Positions 22,205 to 35,368 of a stretch of 64,000 bases of DNA are shown here, piece after piece (the stretch's first letter is position 1; each line of letters starts with the position of its first letter). A program made the translations under genes and the position numbers. The DNA is taken from the NCBI GenBank assembly GCA_016165875.1, contig JABBOT010000006.1, positions 2,567,438 to 2,631,437 on the forward strand. The letters run 5' to 3'. A model generated the notes under the pieces. It was not told where the DNA came from. It worked only from the letters and a program-made list of their open reading frames with translations, and did not search any database. Source of the DNA: Acanthopleura granulata. Its lineage: Eukaryota > Mollusca > Polyplacophora > Chitonida > Chitonidae.

Positions 22205-22330
22205 GACTAGTATATGCCTTCCCTTGTATGTGCCTTGACTTGTATATGCCTTCACTTGTATATGCCTTGACTTGTATATGCCCTCACTTGTATATGCCTT
22301 GACTTGTATATGCCGTGAGTTGTATATGTC
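22205..22330 (+). repeat. 16-bp array with 32-bp alternation
   Basis: Unit TTGTATATGCCTT plus GAC or CAC. GAC and CAC forms strictly alternate through about seven units. Confidence 0.88.
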
Positions 22331-23513
22331 ATATATACCTTGAATTAACAAAGTAGCTTTGCATGGAGCAGGTATGTTACAATATATTTGATAACCAAAA
22401 CAACAAAAATAACTTCATGCACGTTATACAAGCTTTTGGAAAAAAATTATCCCATCATAAAATATGGTGGCAAACTGACTTGAAAAAGCCGAAAATTTGC
22501 AGTAATTCCCCAGTATAGCATGTTTAATCCACTGGAAGACATCTCTCATTCTGTGTCAAACATTTATTAGTTAGTAAACCAGCCATCTATTGCTGGCCTC
22601 TACATACACAATGCAAAAAATACGAAGACTTAGTTTCTCTTGTAGATATTGTGGACTGTATTGAACAAGTTGAGGCACCAATTATTTTTTGCCCCTAAAC
22701 AGATTCTAACTGTTTCCATGTTAAACACAGATATAGATGTAGCGATACATGCAGATTCATGTTGAATGTAACAATATAACAATCAAAGGATCCTTATCAG
22801 CTAAAAAGAATCAATGACGTCACTGTGTTTCAGCGTGAGCGGTATGGTTCAAAAAGTCCACCGTAGCAGCTTAATCTTCATTGCAAAGAAGTGTAAAATA
22901 AATATGGAGACCATAATTTGGAATCGGCGCAATGCGGGTTTTTAAAGATGATGTCTACTTGATCTAAAGGTGGTCTGTTCTTTTAAATTTCAATGATGAC
23001 TATTTAGCCCAGTGTAGCTGGTTTTTAGAGCCCTATTGATCTCATGAAGGTGTTTTGTGGTTTGTTTGAATGTTGGGATGACATAATACTTGAAAAAGAA
23101 AAGTTGCATTGCACACCAAAACGGATATTTTGTGACCTTTATTTGCCTTTAAAATGCACTTTGTGGACAAATGGTTAGTTCAGATGTAGTAATGATTTTC
23201 TGTTCCTCCATACATGTACATCACACATCTAGTACCTGATGTAATGGTCAGTGTGTGCCTGTCTTTGTAGATGTAGTCTTTCATTCCTAGAATTTCATGC
23301 TTTACGTTACTCCTATGACATTTCATCATATATAAGATGCAGAGAAGCCAACTAGAATGATAGGCCTTGATTTTTGTCATTTTTAGCAGCATTTTAAGTG
23401 GATTCCTTTATGTATGAGCCAGATAGCCGTTTCCAGGTGTGCATAATTAATTGTACATGAGCAGATTGCATCGTACATGTGATTTCATGAGCTCATGGTC
23501 ATTCATGGGTATG

Positions 23514-24150
23514 CTTTAAAGTAAAAGACAGTTCATGACTGAGGCACTGTTCATTAAAAAGATTATAAAATTCTTCCTTGATTTCATAAACCTGTTTGAA
23601 TTTGTATGAATTCTTTGCTGAATTATCTTTGTTTGAAGTGTGGAGTATTTTCCTGACGACTGGGATCTGAAGGCGGCCATGCTTTTAAGCTTAAGATAGA
23701 TAAACCAATCAGAGAGCTAGGAGATATCAGCTGATATAAAAGCTGTGACATAAATCTTCCAAGTTGATTGTCAGTATAACATGTAATATTTAATGATAAT
23801 AAGCACATGTGTGAACAGCAAGTATTTCCAGGCAATTGTGCTATGGTGGGAGTAGGTTTCTTGGTCATTTCATATCATAAATTTACATATATACTCAAGT
23901 TGCAAACCGAACCCTAACAGCTTACTACAGTCTCAGATGACAATAGTGTTCCACACTTGGAAGAATTACGTCACAGCCTAGTCAGAATGGCGGGGTTTCA
24001 TACTAGTCCACGGAGCACCGTCAGATGTCAGTTTCCACTGCCCTAGTAACTGTTAGAAAATATACGCTACTGAAATAAATTATAATATTGTGCAGCCTTT
24101 CTGGCAAACTTAACTTAGAACATGTGCTGTCTTTCATTTTAACATTACAG
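23514..24150 (+). repeat. ~500-bp interspersed repeat, copy 2
   Basis: Collinear with 14859-15345 but carries ~110 extra bases near 23950-24060 (including GAATTACGTCACAGCC) and longer spacing around 23735-23800. Confidence 0.8.
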
Positions 24151-24453
24151 GCTTAAGTGACAGCCCGTTGTTCAGATCTTTTGTAGCTTTTGTGTGTGCC
24201 TTTTACAAAATTTGCGATTTGAAACTGCCCTCGAGTCCATGATGCCACAACGACTTGTATAAACTGCATGGAACGAGTTCTGTGAGACATACTGCTTAAC
24301 ATTACAATGCTGTAGCACAGCAGATTTTTATGGATTCTTTGTTCATAATAATGACTTGAATGATTGAAACTCTGGTGTTCATGTGTCCAAAGAGCCAAAG
24401 GAGGTATAGCAGTGACGAAGCAGAAGTTTCTGTCATGATCATTTTGAAAGTAT

Positions 24454-24930
24454 AGAATATTGCACAGTGAAGGCTGAATGCCATAAATGTTGTGCGAGTG
24501 AGAAGCGTCAAGTGGGCTATCATTTCCACCTCTCACGAAAACAATATATGTATTTAGCCTTCACTGTGCAATATTCTGTTTATCATTTATACCCCTAATT
24601 GTATCATGATTTTGTGTACTATGAAGAGTTTTCAGCATTTTTTCTTGTCTCAGACAAGCCTAGAGAGTGACATTGTGTACATAACGTGGTATATGATGCC
24701 GTCTTCTTGTGTCGTCAATGTCTACTTGCGTGAGAATGTAGCAGTTGAGAAAACTTGCATTATGACGTCATTCAGCTGAGATCAGATTGGAACTTTATAA
24801 AATGAAATGTTTCTTTTTGGATGTCATGACGTCTGGGTGTAAAATATCAAAATGTGATATTTCACTGCAGTGAAAATAACACTTTTATCAGTGAAGGAAG
24901 TGCTGGGACTTCACTGATGTATCAGTAATA
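24454..24930 (+). mobile_element. Foldback element, copy A
   Basis: Left arm AGAATATTGCACAGTGAAGG (24454 on) pairs with a right arm ending at 24577, about 50 bp each, and is followed by a body with TTTCACTGCAGTGAA and CACTTTTATCAGTGAAGG. The same order occurs at 38011-38345. No ORF, so non-autonomous. Confidence 0.7.
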
Positions 24931-25833
24931 GATAATATTTCTGACTACTGGTATGGGAATCTGCTCAAATTCCCATGGTTTTGGTTTGCTAAATTGCAGT
25001 ATTATTTTCACGATTAAAACCCTGAATGTATCTCTAAAGATTGCCCAGATTAATTCAGAGCTGCTTTGTCAGTATGGGATGACATCAGGAAGCCTTTTCT
25101 ACAAGTACGATTCATGTGACTTGAAACTTCAGATATACTACAGGTATACTGACTCTGAGAGTTCTGTTGATCTTGGCAAGGTGTTATGAGATTTGTGTGG
25201 AAAATAAGGCAATATAGCCGACTGGGAAAATATATTTTTATTGCCAGAAGTTCAGCCTCCAGCTAAAATGCATTTTGGGAGGCAAATTGAAAGCTGAAAT
25301 ACAGTGGAAAAATTATGGTAAACATTGTAATGGTATCTCCGTTTTTTGTTGTTTTTTTTTGATGGTCCTTATTTGTGCTAAATTTTAATGAGCATGGGAT
25401 AGGTCTGCATTGTCAGTATACAGGTACATCTGTTGATTATAGAGACATTGGCTAATTAAACACTGCCTTTTCAATAACTAACCCATAGTACAAACTCCAT
25501 TGTCATGATCCGTGTCCCCAGCAGCATACATGCATGCCATTCAGATGTTGGTCATCTTGTATACCCGAGACAATCTGCCCTGACCTCTACAGGACAATTG
25601 GATCCGAACCTTAAATCCTACACACATCATGGCCTGAGGGCACACGGAGGGCCTGTCCATGATACGCTGACCCTCAGGTGACCATATGCCGATCATGTTC
25701 CCCTCCCTACGTGGATGGTGACGAGATGGTCAGTGTATCTTGATCAGAGTTTATTGTCATTTTAACGTACTGTTTTTCGACACACCGATCATTCAGACGC
25801 GCTGACTCTCGTCATGTCAACAGAAATTGAAAT

Positions 25834-27135
25834 CGGCTGATGACTTCTTGCCATGATAAGCCCCAGTGGGATATACCTGGCTACTGTATCTAACACTGGG
25901 CCTCAGTTTCCAGCTGATGACTTCTTGTCGTTGTCAGGCCATGATAAGCCCCATTGGGATATACCTGGCTACTGTATCTAACACTCGGCCTCAGTTTCCA
26001 GCTGATGACTTCTTGTCGTCGTCAGGCCATGATAAGCCCCATTGGGATATACCTGGCTACTGTATCTAACACCCGGCCTCAGTTTCCAGCTGATGACTTC
26101 TTGTCGTTGTCAGGCCATGATATGCCCCAATGGGATATACCTGGCTACTGTATCTAACACTCGGCCTCAGTTTCCAGCTGATGACTTCTTGTTGTTGTCA
26201 GGCCATGATAAGCCCCATTGGGATATCCCTGGCTACTGTATCTAACACCCGGCCTCAGTTTCCAGCTGATGACTTCTTGTCGTTGTCAGGCCATGATAAG
26301 CCCCAATGGGATATACCTGGCTACTGTATCTAACACTCGGCCTCAGTTTCCAGCTGATGACTTCTTGTCGTTGTCAGGCCATGATAAGCCCCATTGGGAT
26401 ATACCTGGCCTCATGATGATTCTAAGCCTCAGTTTCCAGCTGATGACTTCTTGTCGTTGTCAGGCCATGATAAGCCGCATTGGGATATACCTGGCTACTG
26501 TATCTAACACTCGGCCTCAGTTTCCAGCTGATGACTTCTTGTCGTTGTCAGGCCATGATAAGCCCCAATGGGATATACCTGGCTACTGCATCTAACACTC
26601 GGCCTCAGTTTCCAGCTGATGACTTCTTGTCGTTGTCAGGCCATGATAAGCCCCATTGGGATATACCTGGCTACTGTATCTAACACTCGGCCTCAGTTTC
26701 CAGCTGATGCCTTCTTGTCGTTGTCAGGCCATGATAAGCCCCAATGGGATATACCTGGCTACTGCATCTAACACTCGGCCTCAGTTTCCAGCTGATGCCT
26801 TCTTGTCGTTGTCAGGCCATGATAAGCCCCAATGGGATATACCTGGCTACTGTATCTAACACTCGGCCTCCGTTTCCAGCTGATGACTTCTTGTCGTTGT
26901 CAGGCCATGATAAGCCCCATTGGGATATACCTGGCTACTGTATCTAACACTCGGCCTCAGTTTCCAGCTGATGACTTCTTGCCATGATAAGCCCCAATGG
27001 GATATACCTGGCTACTGTATCTAACATTCGGCCTCAGTTTCCAGCTGATGACTTCTTGTCATTGTCAGGCCATGATAAGCCCCATTGGGATATACCTGGC
27101 TACTGTATGTAACATTCGGCCTCTGTTTCCAGCTG
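25834..27135 (+). repeat. 88-bp minisatellite, about 15 copies
   Basis: Unit contains GATAAGCCCCATTGGGATAT, CTGGCTACTGTATCTAACAC and CAGCTGATGACTTCTTGTCG. CCCCATTGGG and CCCCAATGGG forms nearly alternate, implying a 176-bp dimer. One unit near 26400-26430 is shortened. Overlapping 67-codon frames here are by-products of the array. Confidence 0.95.
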
Positions 27136-27654
27136 ATGAGTTTTCTTGACGATACTATTAGCTCCATTTTGGAGAATGGAAAGTTCAAGCATGAAGTCCG
27201 CCATTTTCAACTTGTGCCTGTGAGAGGTGAGGATTGAAAGGTTATTGTGTCCTATTTTCGACATGTCAAGCGTAATTTTGTACTCACTGAATGAAGCAGA
27301 TATGATGAGCATAACGCCTTTGACCTTACAGACCTCCTTCATGCAAAACGCCGCCAATCTGAGATCAGCAAAAGAGGAGCATAAGGCCATTGCCTTTTGT
27401 TTTCAAGAAACACTGTAATCAACACACGATCAGTATGATAAAGACACCAATATAACCTTACGGACCTCCCACATGCAAAACTGCCCTCGTGTGGGGTCTT
27501 TCATAACAGATTTACACAAACTGATGATGAATTTTGTCTGTAGAAAGCTTAGGGACTGAAGTAGTGCAGATCTATTGGAATTAAACAGGCTTTCACACAG
27601 TCATGACAGTTTTACAGAATATTAATGTAAATATTTTACTCTAAACTAAAGCTG

Positions 27655-27905
27655 GAATATCCATATGATGCTGGCTTGGTAATGTTGTAAAATCATACAC
27701 TGATGGTGACGCCATGATGTGACCATCATCTGTGTATGATGGCCAGATCATATGCCGATTGTGGCGCCATACTAAGAATATCAGTATATATTCTGTATGA
27801 TGGCCATATAATAGACCGATAGAGACAGCAGATTTGCTCACCATCGGCCCACCATCTGTGTATGGTCGATGTATGGTCAGTGAATCATACGCCGACAGTC
27901 CGGCC
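27655..27905. repeat. Degenerate repeats of a GTATGATGGCCAxATxATA motif
   Basis: TGTGTATGATGGCCAGATCA, TCTGTATGATGGCCATATAA and a third decayed unit recur at ~60-bp spacing, each followed by an xCCGAT stretch. Confidence 0.45.
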
Positions 27906-28011
27906 ATGATGGGTGGAGAATATCTGGTTAGGATCTGATTGTACTGTAGGGTTGGGTGTTGGGGAGTTGGGGTTGGGGTGTAGGTAGGGGGTGAGGTTAG
28001 AGGCGGGATGC

Positions 28012-28172
28012 TGGCTTAATTCCTTTCTGGCTGTATGTGAGAAGGTCTTTGGTCATGGTCATGGGTTGCCCAAAGGCTCTGTTTGGTTTCCTGGCACCAC
28101 AATGCTGGCTGCTACTGTAGAAAGGAAATATTCCTGAGTACGACATAAAACTACGATCAAATAAAATCAAAT
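28012..28172 (+). mobile_element. SINE fragment, 5'-truncated and diverged
   Basis: TGAGAAGGTCTTTGGTCATG, CACCACAATGCTGGCTGCT, ATATTCCTGAGTACGACATA and ATCAAATAAAATCAAA. Confidence 0.75.
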
Positions 28173-28425
28173 GACCACTGAGTCAAATGGCTAATAATGA
28201 ATGATTCAAGTGACTATTTTGTCATGTAATCAATTAAATTACCAATCCAGAGAAGGTAGGATCTGTTCATTCGAGTCTGTGGGAGAATCTAAACATCATA
28301 TTTGCATGTCTGCAACCATATTATACAATGTTAATATGTCCATATATGTATATACACAAAGTTAATCCTGTATAAAGCTGCATTCTCGACCCCTAATATT
28401 GATTTCATCTTCATTTTATCCACAG

Positions 28426-28756
28426 GATTCTGGCAAGACTGCGGCAGAAACCTGTGTGGACTTTGATAGATGGGGATGTCATGATGTCCCTCACAGTTGG
28501 CCATGTTTGGAAACGGTTGCTAGCCAGGGTTCCCAGTGAGCAATCAGGGGGGAATAACTCTGGCTGCCATTCCTGAGGTTGCCGTCAGTGGCGTGGATTT
28601 ATTTGTGAACACTGTATGAAAGGATTCATGTTGATTGTTTTGCACCAGGGAGATTTAAGTTACTGCCCATTCATTGATTATATAGTGGATTGACTATACA
28701 TTGGATTATTGATCTCTTTACTGATCAGAGAAGCTGGGATTTATAACCACACTCAG
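28426..28756 (+). other. Candidate internal exon, probably untranslated or 3'-coding
   Basis: Strong acceptor TCATTTTATCCACAG (ends 28425) and strong donor CACTCAG|GTAAGAG (28757). All three plus frames have stops, so it would be a 5' UTR or non-coding exon. The first ~50 codons of one frame are open (ILARLRQKPVWTLIDG...) to TGA, leaving a C-terminal coding end possible. Not recognised. Confidence 0.3.
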
Positions 28757-31700
28757 GTAAGAGAATCTTTGCAATTTTGTTTTAGTTACAGGTAGATTTA
28801 TTGACTTGTTTCCTGTTTCATTCTTTTGATTTACAAAGGAATTTTGAAAATATGTTGTCTCGGGGCTAGTCTGCCTTTCTGGTCCATTAACATTTTGGTT
28901 GGATCAGGATCTGCAGTGCGTTGATGGAGTTACGTTTCTCCATGGCATGGTGATGTCCCTTGTCGCTGTCTGGTCTTCTTCAGAATGATTCATTAAATGT
29001 CGACCCTGCTCATGGGTCAGAATGTAAGGCATTAATTGCCTTGAAGTGTGACCATAAAAAGCTCCATTTGGTTCAATATATATTACAGTATGTACATGTA
29101 TATCATATACTGTAAGTCTTCAACCTTTTCAACCACTAAAGCACCTGTTTCAGTGGAATTTATGCATGTAATGATTATGAAAATGATGCTGAAAATGATT
29201 CATTTGTGTGATTTGTGCTAGCTTTGTATATCTTTGGAAGTTATATCCCTACACCCCATAGTTCTGTCACAATGTTTCAAAGTATTGGTTGCAGAGGTGG
29301 TTGAAAAGGCTGAAGATTTAGGGTATTTCACTAGACAGTCTCACTTTTTCACCAGTTGGTTTTACACTTGCAGAAAGTATATCCAGGGGCACAAACACTC
29401 TACTTTTCCTTATTTTTATTGTGGAATTTTCGGGATCTGCAGCCAGTTTGTAAAGCATCCAGGCGATGGCTGTTATGACTGTGACATGATATGTGTGATC
29501 AAAGAAATCCGTCTAATTGGTAATCAGAAAGTTCTTATTATCAGATTTGTGGAAAAACTTTTGCCCACCTAAACGGCTTAAAATATAAGGAGTAATCACT
29601 GGCAGATTCGTCTAAAGTGCTTTTAAGGCGCCTTGATGTTTTTTTCCTTTTTTTAATGTGTTTATGTGTGGCCTGGACTTCCTAATCCTTGAAGGCTTTA
29701 ACTTAATTCAGTATCTAGTAACTTCTTACATGCACATGAATGTTGCTTGAGGTTATGTAGCCATCATAAGACAAGTGCATCAAGGGAGATAAGCATGTTG
29801 ATCATGCTGAATTTTTTTGCGTGTGTCTGCTACTATGAATACAACAACAGCAGGATGGGCGCTTGTGGTTGTCGTCTTCTGAACCTGTAATTATAGGTCA
29901 TAATTAGTGGTCAGCAGATGTGAACGCAGATTTTATTCTATCCTATACTTAGAATTTCCATAAAGCCCTTTCAAAAACTGCAAGCATTTAACTGCAATTT
30001 ATTCCATCAAAAAACAGAAAGCAAAAATTAGTATAAATTAAAAAAATAATATTGTTTTGGATCAAATTTTTTAATATTCTTACTGTCACTTACAGGTACT
30101 TCAGGCATTTTGGGTGTTTTTTCACTTTGAGGTTTTAAGATAATTGAGGTTTTAAGGAAAACATGGAGCTGCAAGTTATCCTGGACATCTTTGTTGTAAA
30201 CTCTTTGTCTATATGGTAAATAATGTTGCTCTGGTTGCTTTGAAGGTCTTATGGATTGCTTAATTAATCAGTAATTGAATGTTCCTGTTTGGATGGGTTA
30301 TTGATCAATGAAACTTGATTCTTGTTAATATCGCATAAATATTTATAGTGTTTTAGTTTCAGCTTTATAATTACTTTATCTCTTTTCCCATACTGGTAGG
30401 AAACTCTGTCATAGGGAAAAAAATGAAGTTGTAGAATTTACCTCCATGAGGTGCAGTTTGAGTGGTCGTTAGGCCCAATTTTACAGAAGTACCAGATGTG
30501 TGTATTTGGTACTGGATGAATGATATTACTAATTAGTCACAGCAAAACTTGAACTTTGCTGCTACATCTACCTTCAGCTTACGTAGTGTATCTACATTTA
30601 GCATACCCTATTTCCTCAGCGTTTTTGCAATGAGTAACTTTCCGTGCCATTAGTGCACATTTTTTATTTGATTTTTGTGAGGCCATTGTCAAGGCTTCAC
30701 AAAAAGTAAAATATTTTACATGTAAGTCAATAGGCAGAATAATGTCCCCAGAATATGTTTGAATAAGCTCTTTGCAAACTTACGAAAAGGATGATCCAGA
30801 ATTACAAGAGAGCCTGTAAAAGCAGCGGCGCGAAGTGGGAGCTCTCTACTGTTATGCCTTTCTTAAAGCCAAGCTGAATTGGACAGCGGTGTGTTACGTG
30901 TATGTGTGTGTTATGGTCCAATTCGATACAAAGTGGTATCATAGATCTGTTCGATTTTGAATTTGCTAGAACACACAAGTTGCAGGTTCAAACCTGGTCA
31001 TTGACAGTTAATTTGTAGACTTCCATTGCTCTCCTTGTCCCAGGAACAGAGGGGACAGTAAGCAGTTGACATACTGCACATCAGTTGTTTGAAAAGTATA
31101 GCTTTTATCGAGGGCCACTTGTCTTCCAACAATATAAGAGATGCAAATGCATGTATGTCGATTAAACGTGTACATGGTAAAGGTTGACAGCAGTGAACTT
31201 ACTGAAGGACATTGGGTTGTCTGGCAAACCCAGAAAATTGACTGCCACCATTGCCAAAAGGCATAAAGGTATGGCATTAAAGGAAGAGGCAGCATGTGAT
31301 GAACATTACTGTTACAAGTCATAAAAGCTGCTCTGTTGTCGTTATCCAAGTTGCAAAACTTTCACATCGTTTCTGTTCTGTGGAAAACATTAAATAATTT
31401 GTGGTTTTGCAAAAGCAGGCATATTCAGGGCTGTGGTCAGTGAGTATGATGCACTGAGGAAACCACTACTCCCTTCAAACTCCTCAGCACTTTTTGGTGA
31501 ATATGCTAGAAAAGAAACAAAAAAACAATGAGCCGTCTGTTAGAGGACGGGGTCATAGGCCGAGATCTCAAACAGTCGGCCCAGCCATTTTTCTTGCATA
31601 CATGTATATCTATGGCATTTTGGCCAAAATATCAAACTGTTTTATTTTCTTACAAACGCCTCAGAGGTTTAGGGGAAACGTTAATATAGATATTTTTTAC

Positions 31701-32250
31701 CTGATTATTTGGTCTAATAATGGAGCTGTACCCCCCTCAACTTTGTCATGTTGTACCAGTACCATTGTAAGCACAAGAGGGGCCACACGTGATCACAGAA
31801 AAGGTCAGATTTTACAAAGCCCTACCTGAAAGTATGAAACTTTATCTCTTTTCTCTCAGCCTTATAAACTGGATATGTCTGAAGATGTCATGTAATGTCG
31901 ATTTTTCTGCAAATGAACTTTGGCAGTAAACTCGATATGTTGTGACATATATGTTTGACAGCTACCTGTTCAGCCTTTGTTTGGAAGTCTAAGTATCACA
32001 TGGGACGTCGTTGGTTATTGCCTGCAAGAGAAACTTAAATGCTTTGTTCATTTTGCGCTAGACGCTGGTCTGTGGTTCCTGGGTTAAATATTTTACCCAT
32101 GTGAAAGAATGTTATTTTAAAGACATACAAAAGGTGAAAAACTTAAAAATTTACTCTTAATCAAATGAAGTCATGTTAAATATCTGCTCCTGAATATTAA
32201 TTTGTGTGCCAGTCATCAGTTAATAATCACTAAAAATCCACTGCGCTACA

Positions 32251-32506
32251 GGGGCCTCCATGGCTCAGTTGGTTAGCGCGCTAGCACAGCACCATGACCC
32301 AGGAGCCTCCAACCAATGTGATCGCTGTGAGTTCATGCTAGCTTCCTCTCCAGCTGAACATGGGAAGGCAGGCCAGAAACCTGCGGATGGTCGTGGGTTT
32401 CCCCGGGCTCTGTTTGATTTCCTCCCACCATAACGATGGCCTCCGTCGTATAAGTGAAATATTCTTGAGTATGGTGTAAAACACCAATCATATAAATAAA
32501 TAAATG
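32251..32506 (+). mobile_element. Near full-length tRNA-derived SINE
   Basis: Head GCCTCCATGGCTCAGTTGGT with TTAGCGCGCTAGCAC, then CGCTGTGAGTTCATGCTAGC (short deletion just after the B box), body, ATATTCTTGAGTATGGTGTA and AAATAAATAAAT tail. Confidence 0.9.
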
Positions 32507-32515
32507 AATTTGAAC

Positions 32516-32667
32516 AGTTCAGAAAAAATCAAAAAACTCGATAATTTTTCATCACCAATGTATCAAAAACTCAATTTATGTCATGAAAATTCAATACATA
32601 ACTCAGTTTTCCAATATTTCTTTTTGTGGTTACCACAATGGGAAAATTGGCTAGTAAAACCCCTGAG
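32516..32667 (-). mobile_element. Terminal-inverted-repeat element, inverse copy
   Basis: On the minus strand it starts CAGGGGTTTTACTAGCCAAT and then ATTGTGGTAACCACA, matching 15724-15918. It directly abuts the preceding SINE tail and its distal end is degraded. Confidence 0.55.
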
Positions 32668-33965
32668 CAGCAACCACTGTACCATTTTTCAAAAATCTTT
32701 GGTATGACCTGATCTCCTGACCTCGTGCACAAATTGGTTAATGAAACCAAGATCTAACTATGGCTCCAGATGTATCCATGGCCCATCCCAACAATAACCA
32801 ACAGTGTCAGAGCATACATGTCTATGATGAGACTGTGTCTCACCATGTTATGTTTGTTCAGGAATCACTCTAGGTGTTATAATACCATGTTATGTATCTA
32901 TATTGGACTTGTCATTGCACGTTGCAGCTACAGTCATCCATTTCATGTGTCCGTAGCTCAGTACACTGCACATGTGTAATAGCTGTAACCGCATTATGGA
33001 TTTATTGTCTTTCCTATCAGTTTTATTTTTCCAATTCATTGGAGCTGCAATAGCACTCCTTCGTGTTAAACTCTAAAGTTGATTTGCACTCAGAACTTGT
33101 AATTTGCGAGCTTCAACTCAAGTACATGTGCATGTACAATGAATGCAAATAAATCAACGCCGACCATGTTACATTGTTGCTGACACATTTCCAAACGCGA
33201 AACCCAACACTGCAATCAATATTGCCAAGAGCCTATATTGACTGTAAGGCCAGCAGGGCTGATTTGCAGTATTTACAGGAGAGGTCCCTGCGTCGGAGCG
33301 CTCCTCCTTGAGTTGTGGGTGTATTGACATGATGGACAGGAAAAAAAGTACCCTGGTCAATGAGTGCTATCCATGTGCAATGAAGCAGTCTTGTGTACTG
33401 ACTGGTTTGTATTCTGTAAGAATGAAGCCAGCCATTGTCTAGTGATTTAATTATGGTGCCTGCCATTTTCTTATCAGGAATCACAAGATGCGAGCTCAAA
33501 CCCAGTCTTTGTCAGGGAAATTATGGACACTCCACTTGATGACAGTAAACGCCTGCTGACACTCATGCAGCCATTTGTGTGGTCTTACGTGTTGTCTTTC
33601 AGCATGTGGGGAAGTTTGTCAGTATCTTACCAAAGTTTGGTGGCTTGCCTTGCGGTCATGTGAAAAATTCATGAATGTGGCATTAAGTAACAATGGAATA
33701 TGTGAAATAAATAAGTAAAAAAAAATAATTGGCAACGTAAGAGTTTTCATCCCTGTATACTTATATATACATGTACATACAGTAGCTGCATGTGAAGGAT
33801 TCTACTTTGCACGTTTGGAAAATAAGAATTCTTTGAGAAAATTAAAGAAGGAAACCAATTTAATTCTTTTGTTATACTCATGTAAATTGAATGGATTTCA
33901 AAGACATCCCTATACATTTTTAATCTTACTAAAACATTAGATATTAAGAGTTTGTTACGTGTGTA

Positions 33966-34147
33966 CCAGCTCATGCTGGCTTCCTCTCCGGTCGTACGTG
34001 GGAAGGTCGGCCAGCAACCTGCAGATGGTCGTGGGTTTCCCTCAGGCTCTGTCCAGTTTACTCCCACTGTAATGCTGGCTGCCGTTGTATAAGTGAAATG
34101 TTTTTGAGTATGAGTAAAACATCAATCAAGTAAATAAATACATAAAT
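33966..34147 (+). mobile_element. SINE fragment, 5'-truncated
   Basis: Starts CAGCTCATGCTGGCTTCCTC and continues to GTTTTTGAGTATGAGTAAAA and an AAATAAATACATAAAT tail. The tRNA head is missing. Confidence 0.85.
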
Positions 34148-35162
34148 ATTACATGTATAGTTATCGAAAGAAGGGTGGGGGGAGGGGAATGATACAGGGA
34201 TGATTGACCCCTGCCCCCGTCACCATTGTCATCTCTCGATTGAAATATAAGGGCCAAGAACTGATGCTTTTACCTCTACGCTTTTCCCTTGCTGTGTCCT
34301 TCTCTGTAAAAATTTATTTTTTCATTTCCAGTGGAGTTTGCCTTTCAACATAATATGGATCAGGTTACATCAGACAAACATTTTTTGAAATATAGCCATT
34401 TTGTGAAACATGCATTATTTAAACTTTTGACTTCCAGTAATGATCAACACAAGAGTTAGGCACAGTGTTTAAAAAGTGGAAATCGCCAACAAGCACATTT
34501 CTGTTAAGAAGCAGACCTTTGCGCCCTGCCCTCATTAATGTCTATGTAGATGTCAGTACATTTAGCAGTTATGTGCTGAAAGATAATCAGTAACATAATG
34601 ATGATTGTCAAGCATGGTATCAGTTGCACATAGTTGACAAAAACGCAACATTGGGACACATGCCTCCATGTGCGCTGATGCATGGCGCAAAGTGTTGTTT
34701 AATTACATAGGGCCAATAGCCACTGCCATTCATTATCGGCTGCTGCAGGGCCTCATGGGATAGCTTGTCCACTGAGGGCAAATGATGTATTGTGAACAAG
34801 TTTGTTATGTTCCATTAGTTGTACACGGACACCGGGTCACATCAGCACCGTACTGGTTACATGACAATTTCGTGAGAATCTGTAATTACGAAGCCTGTTC
34901 AAAGTTTGAAGTTATGCAACATCTGCTTTGATGAATTTGCCTGCCATGTTTTTGGTGCAACCTGGGACATTGGCCTTTGTTGCTATGTGACATGAACGTT
35001 GAAAGCCTCGTGGTGTGTTGTTGGCAAATGGACAAAGGCAGTAAACATGCTGATAATTTGGAATTTTGTATGAAAGAACAAAAGAAGAAAATCATATGGG
35101 TATAAAATAACGTGCTTTATATCACCTAAAGTTTGGTTTGGTAAGAAGAATTCTTTCAGAAG

Positions 35163-35368
35163 TATTTATTTATTTATTTGTTTGATCGGTGTTTTACGCC
35201 ATACTCAAGAATATTTCACTTACACGACAGCAGCCAGCATGATGGTGGGAGGAAACTGGGCAGAGCCCGGGGGAAACCCACGACCATCCGCAGGTTGCTG
35301 GCAGACCTTCCCACGTATGCCTGGAGAGGAAACCAGCATGAACTGGTCTTGAACTCACAGCGAACACA
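35163..35368 (-). mobile_element. SINE fragment
   Basis: Inverse orientation: AAAT tail first, then CATACTCAAGAATATTTCAC, CAGCATGATGGTGGGAGGAA and CTTGAACTCACAGCGA. It stops at the B box, so the A-box region is missing. Confidence 0.87.

Larger units (their letters stand above)
21976..25830. other. Gene-poor stretch with interspersed repeats
   Basis: Holds the 16-bp array, the second 500-bp repeat copy and a foldback element. The ORF at 24953-25189 and those at 24153-24536 show no recognised domain. A TGACCATATGCCGATCATG segment near 25680 resembles the diverged units at 27655-27905. Nothing else is supported. Confidence 0.5.

Noticed and set aside
26218..26595. Series of overlapping 67-125-codon ORFs
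   Set aside because: Period-88 array effect: each unit restarts the same frame-shifted ATG; stops recur at fixed places.
29234..29572. 112-codon plus ORF
   Set aside because: ORFs of this length are expected several times by chance in 64 kb of this composition; no motif, no splice context.
33169..33360. Minus-strand frame ending in a transmembrane-like run
   Set aside because: Only one hydrophobic stretch, no acceptor or donor and no recognised family.
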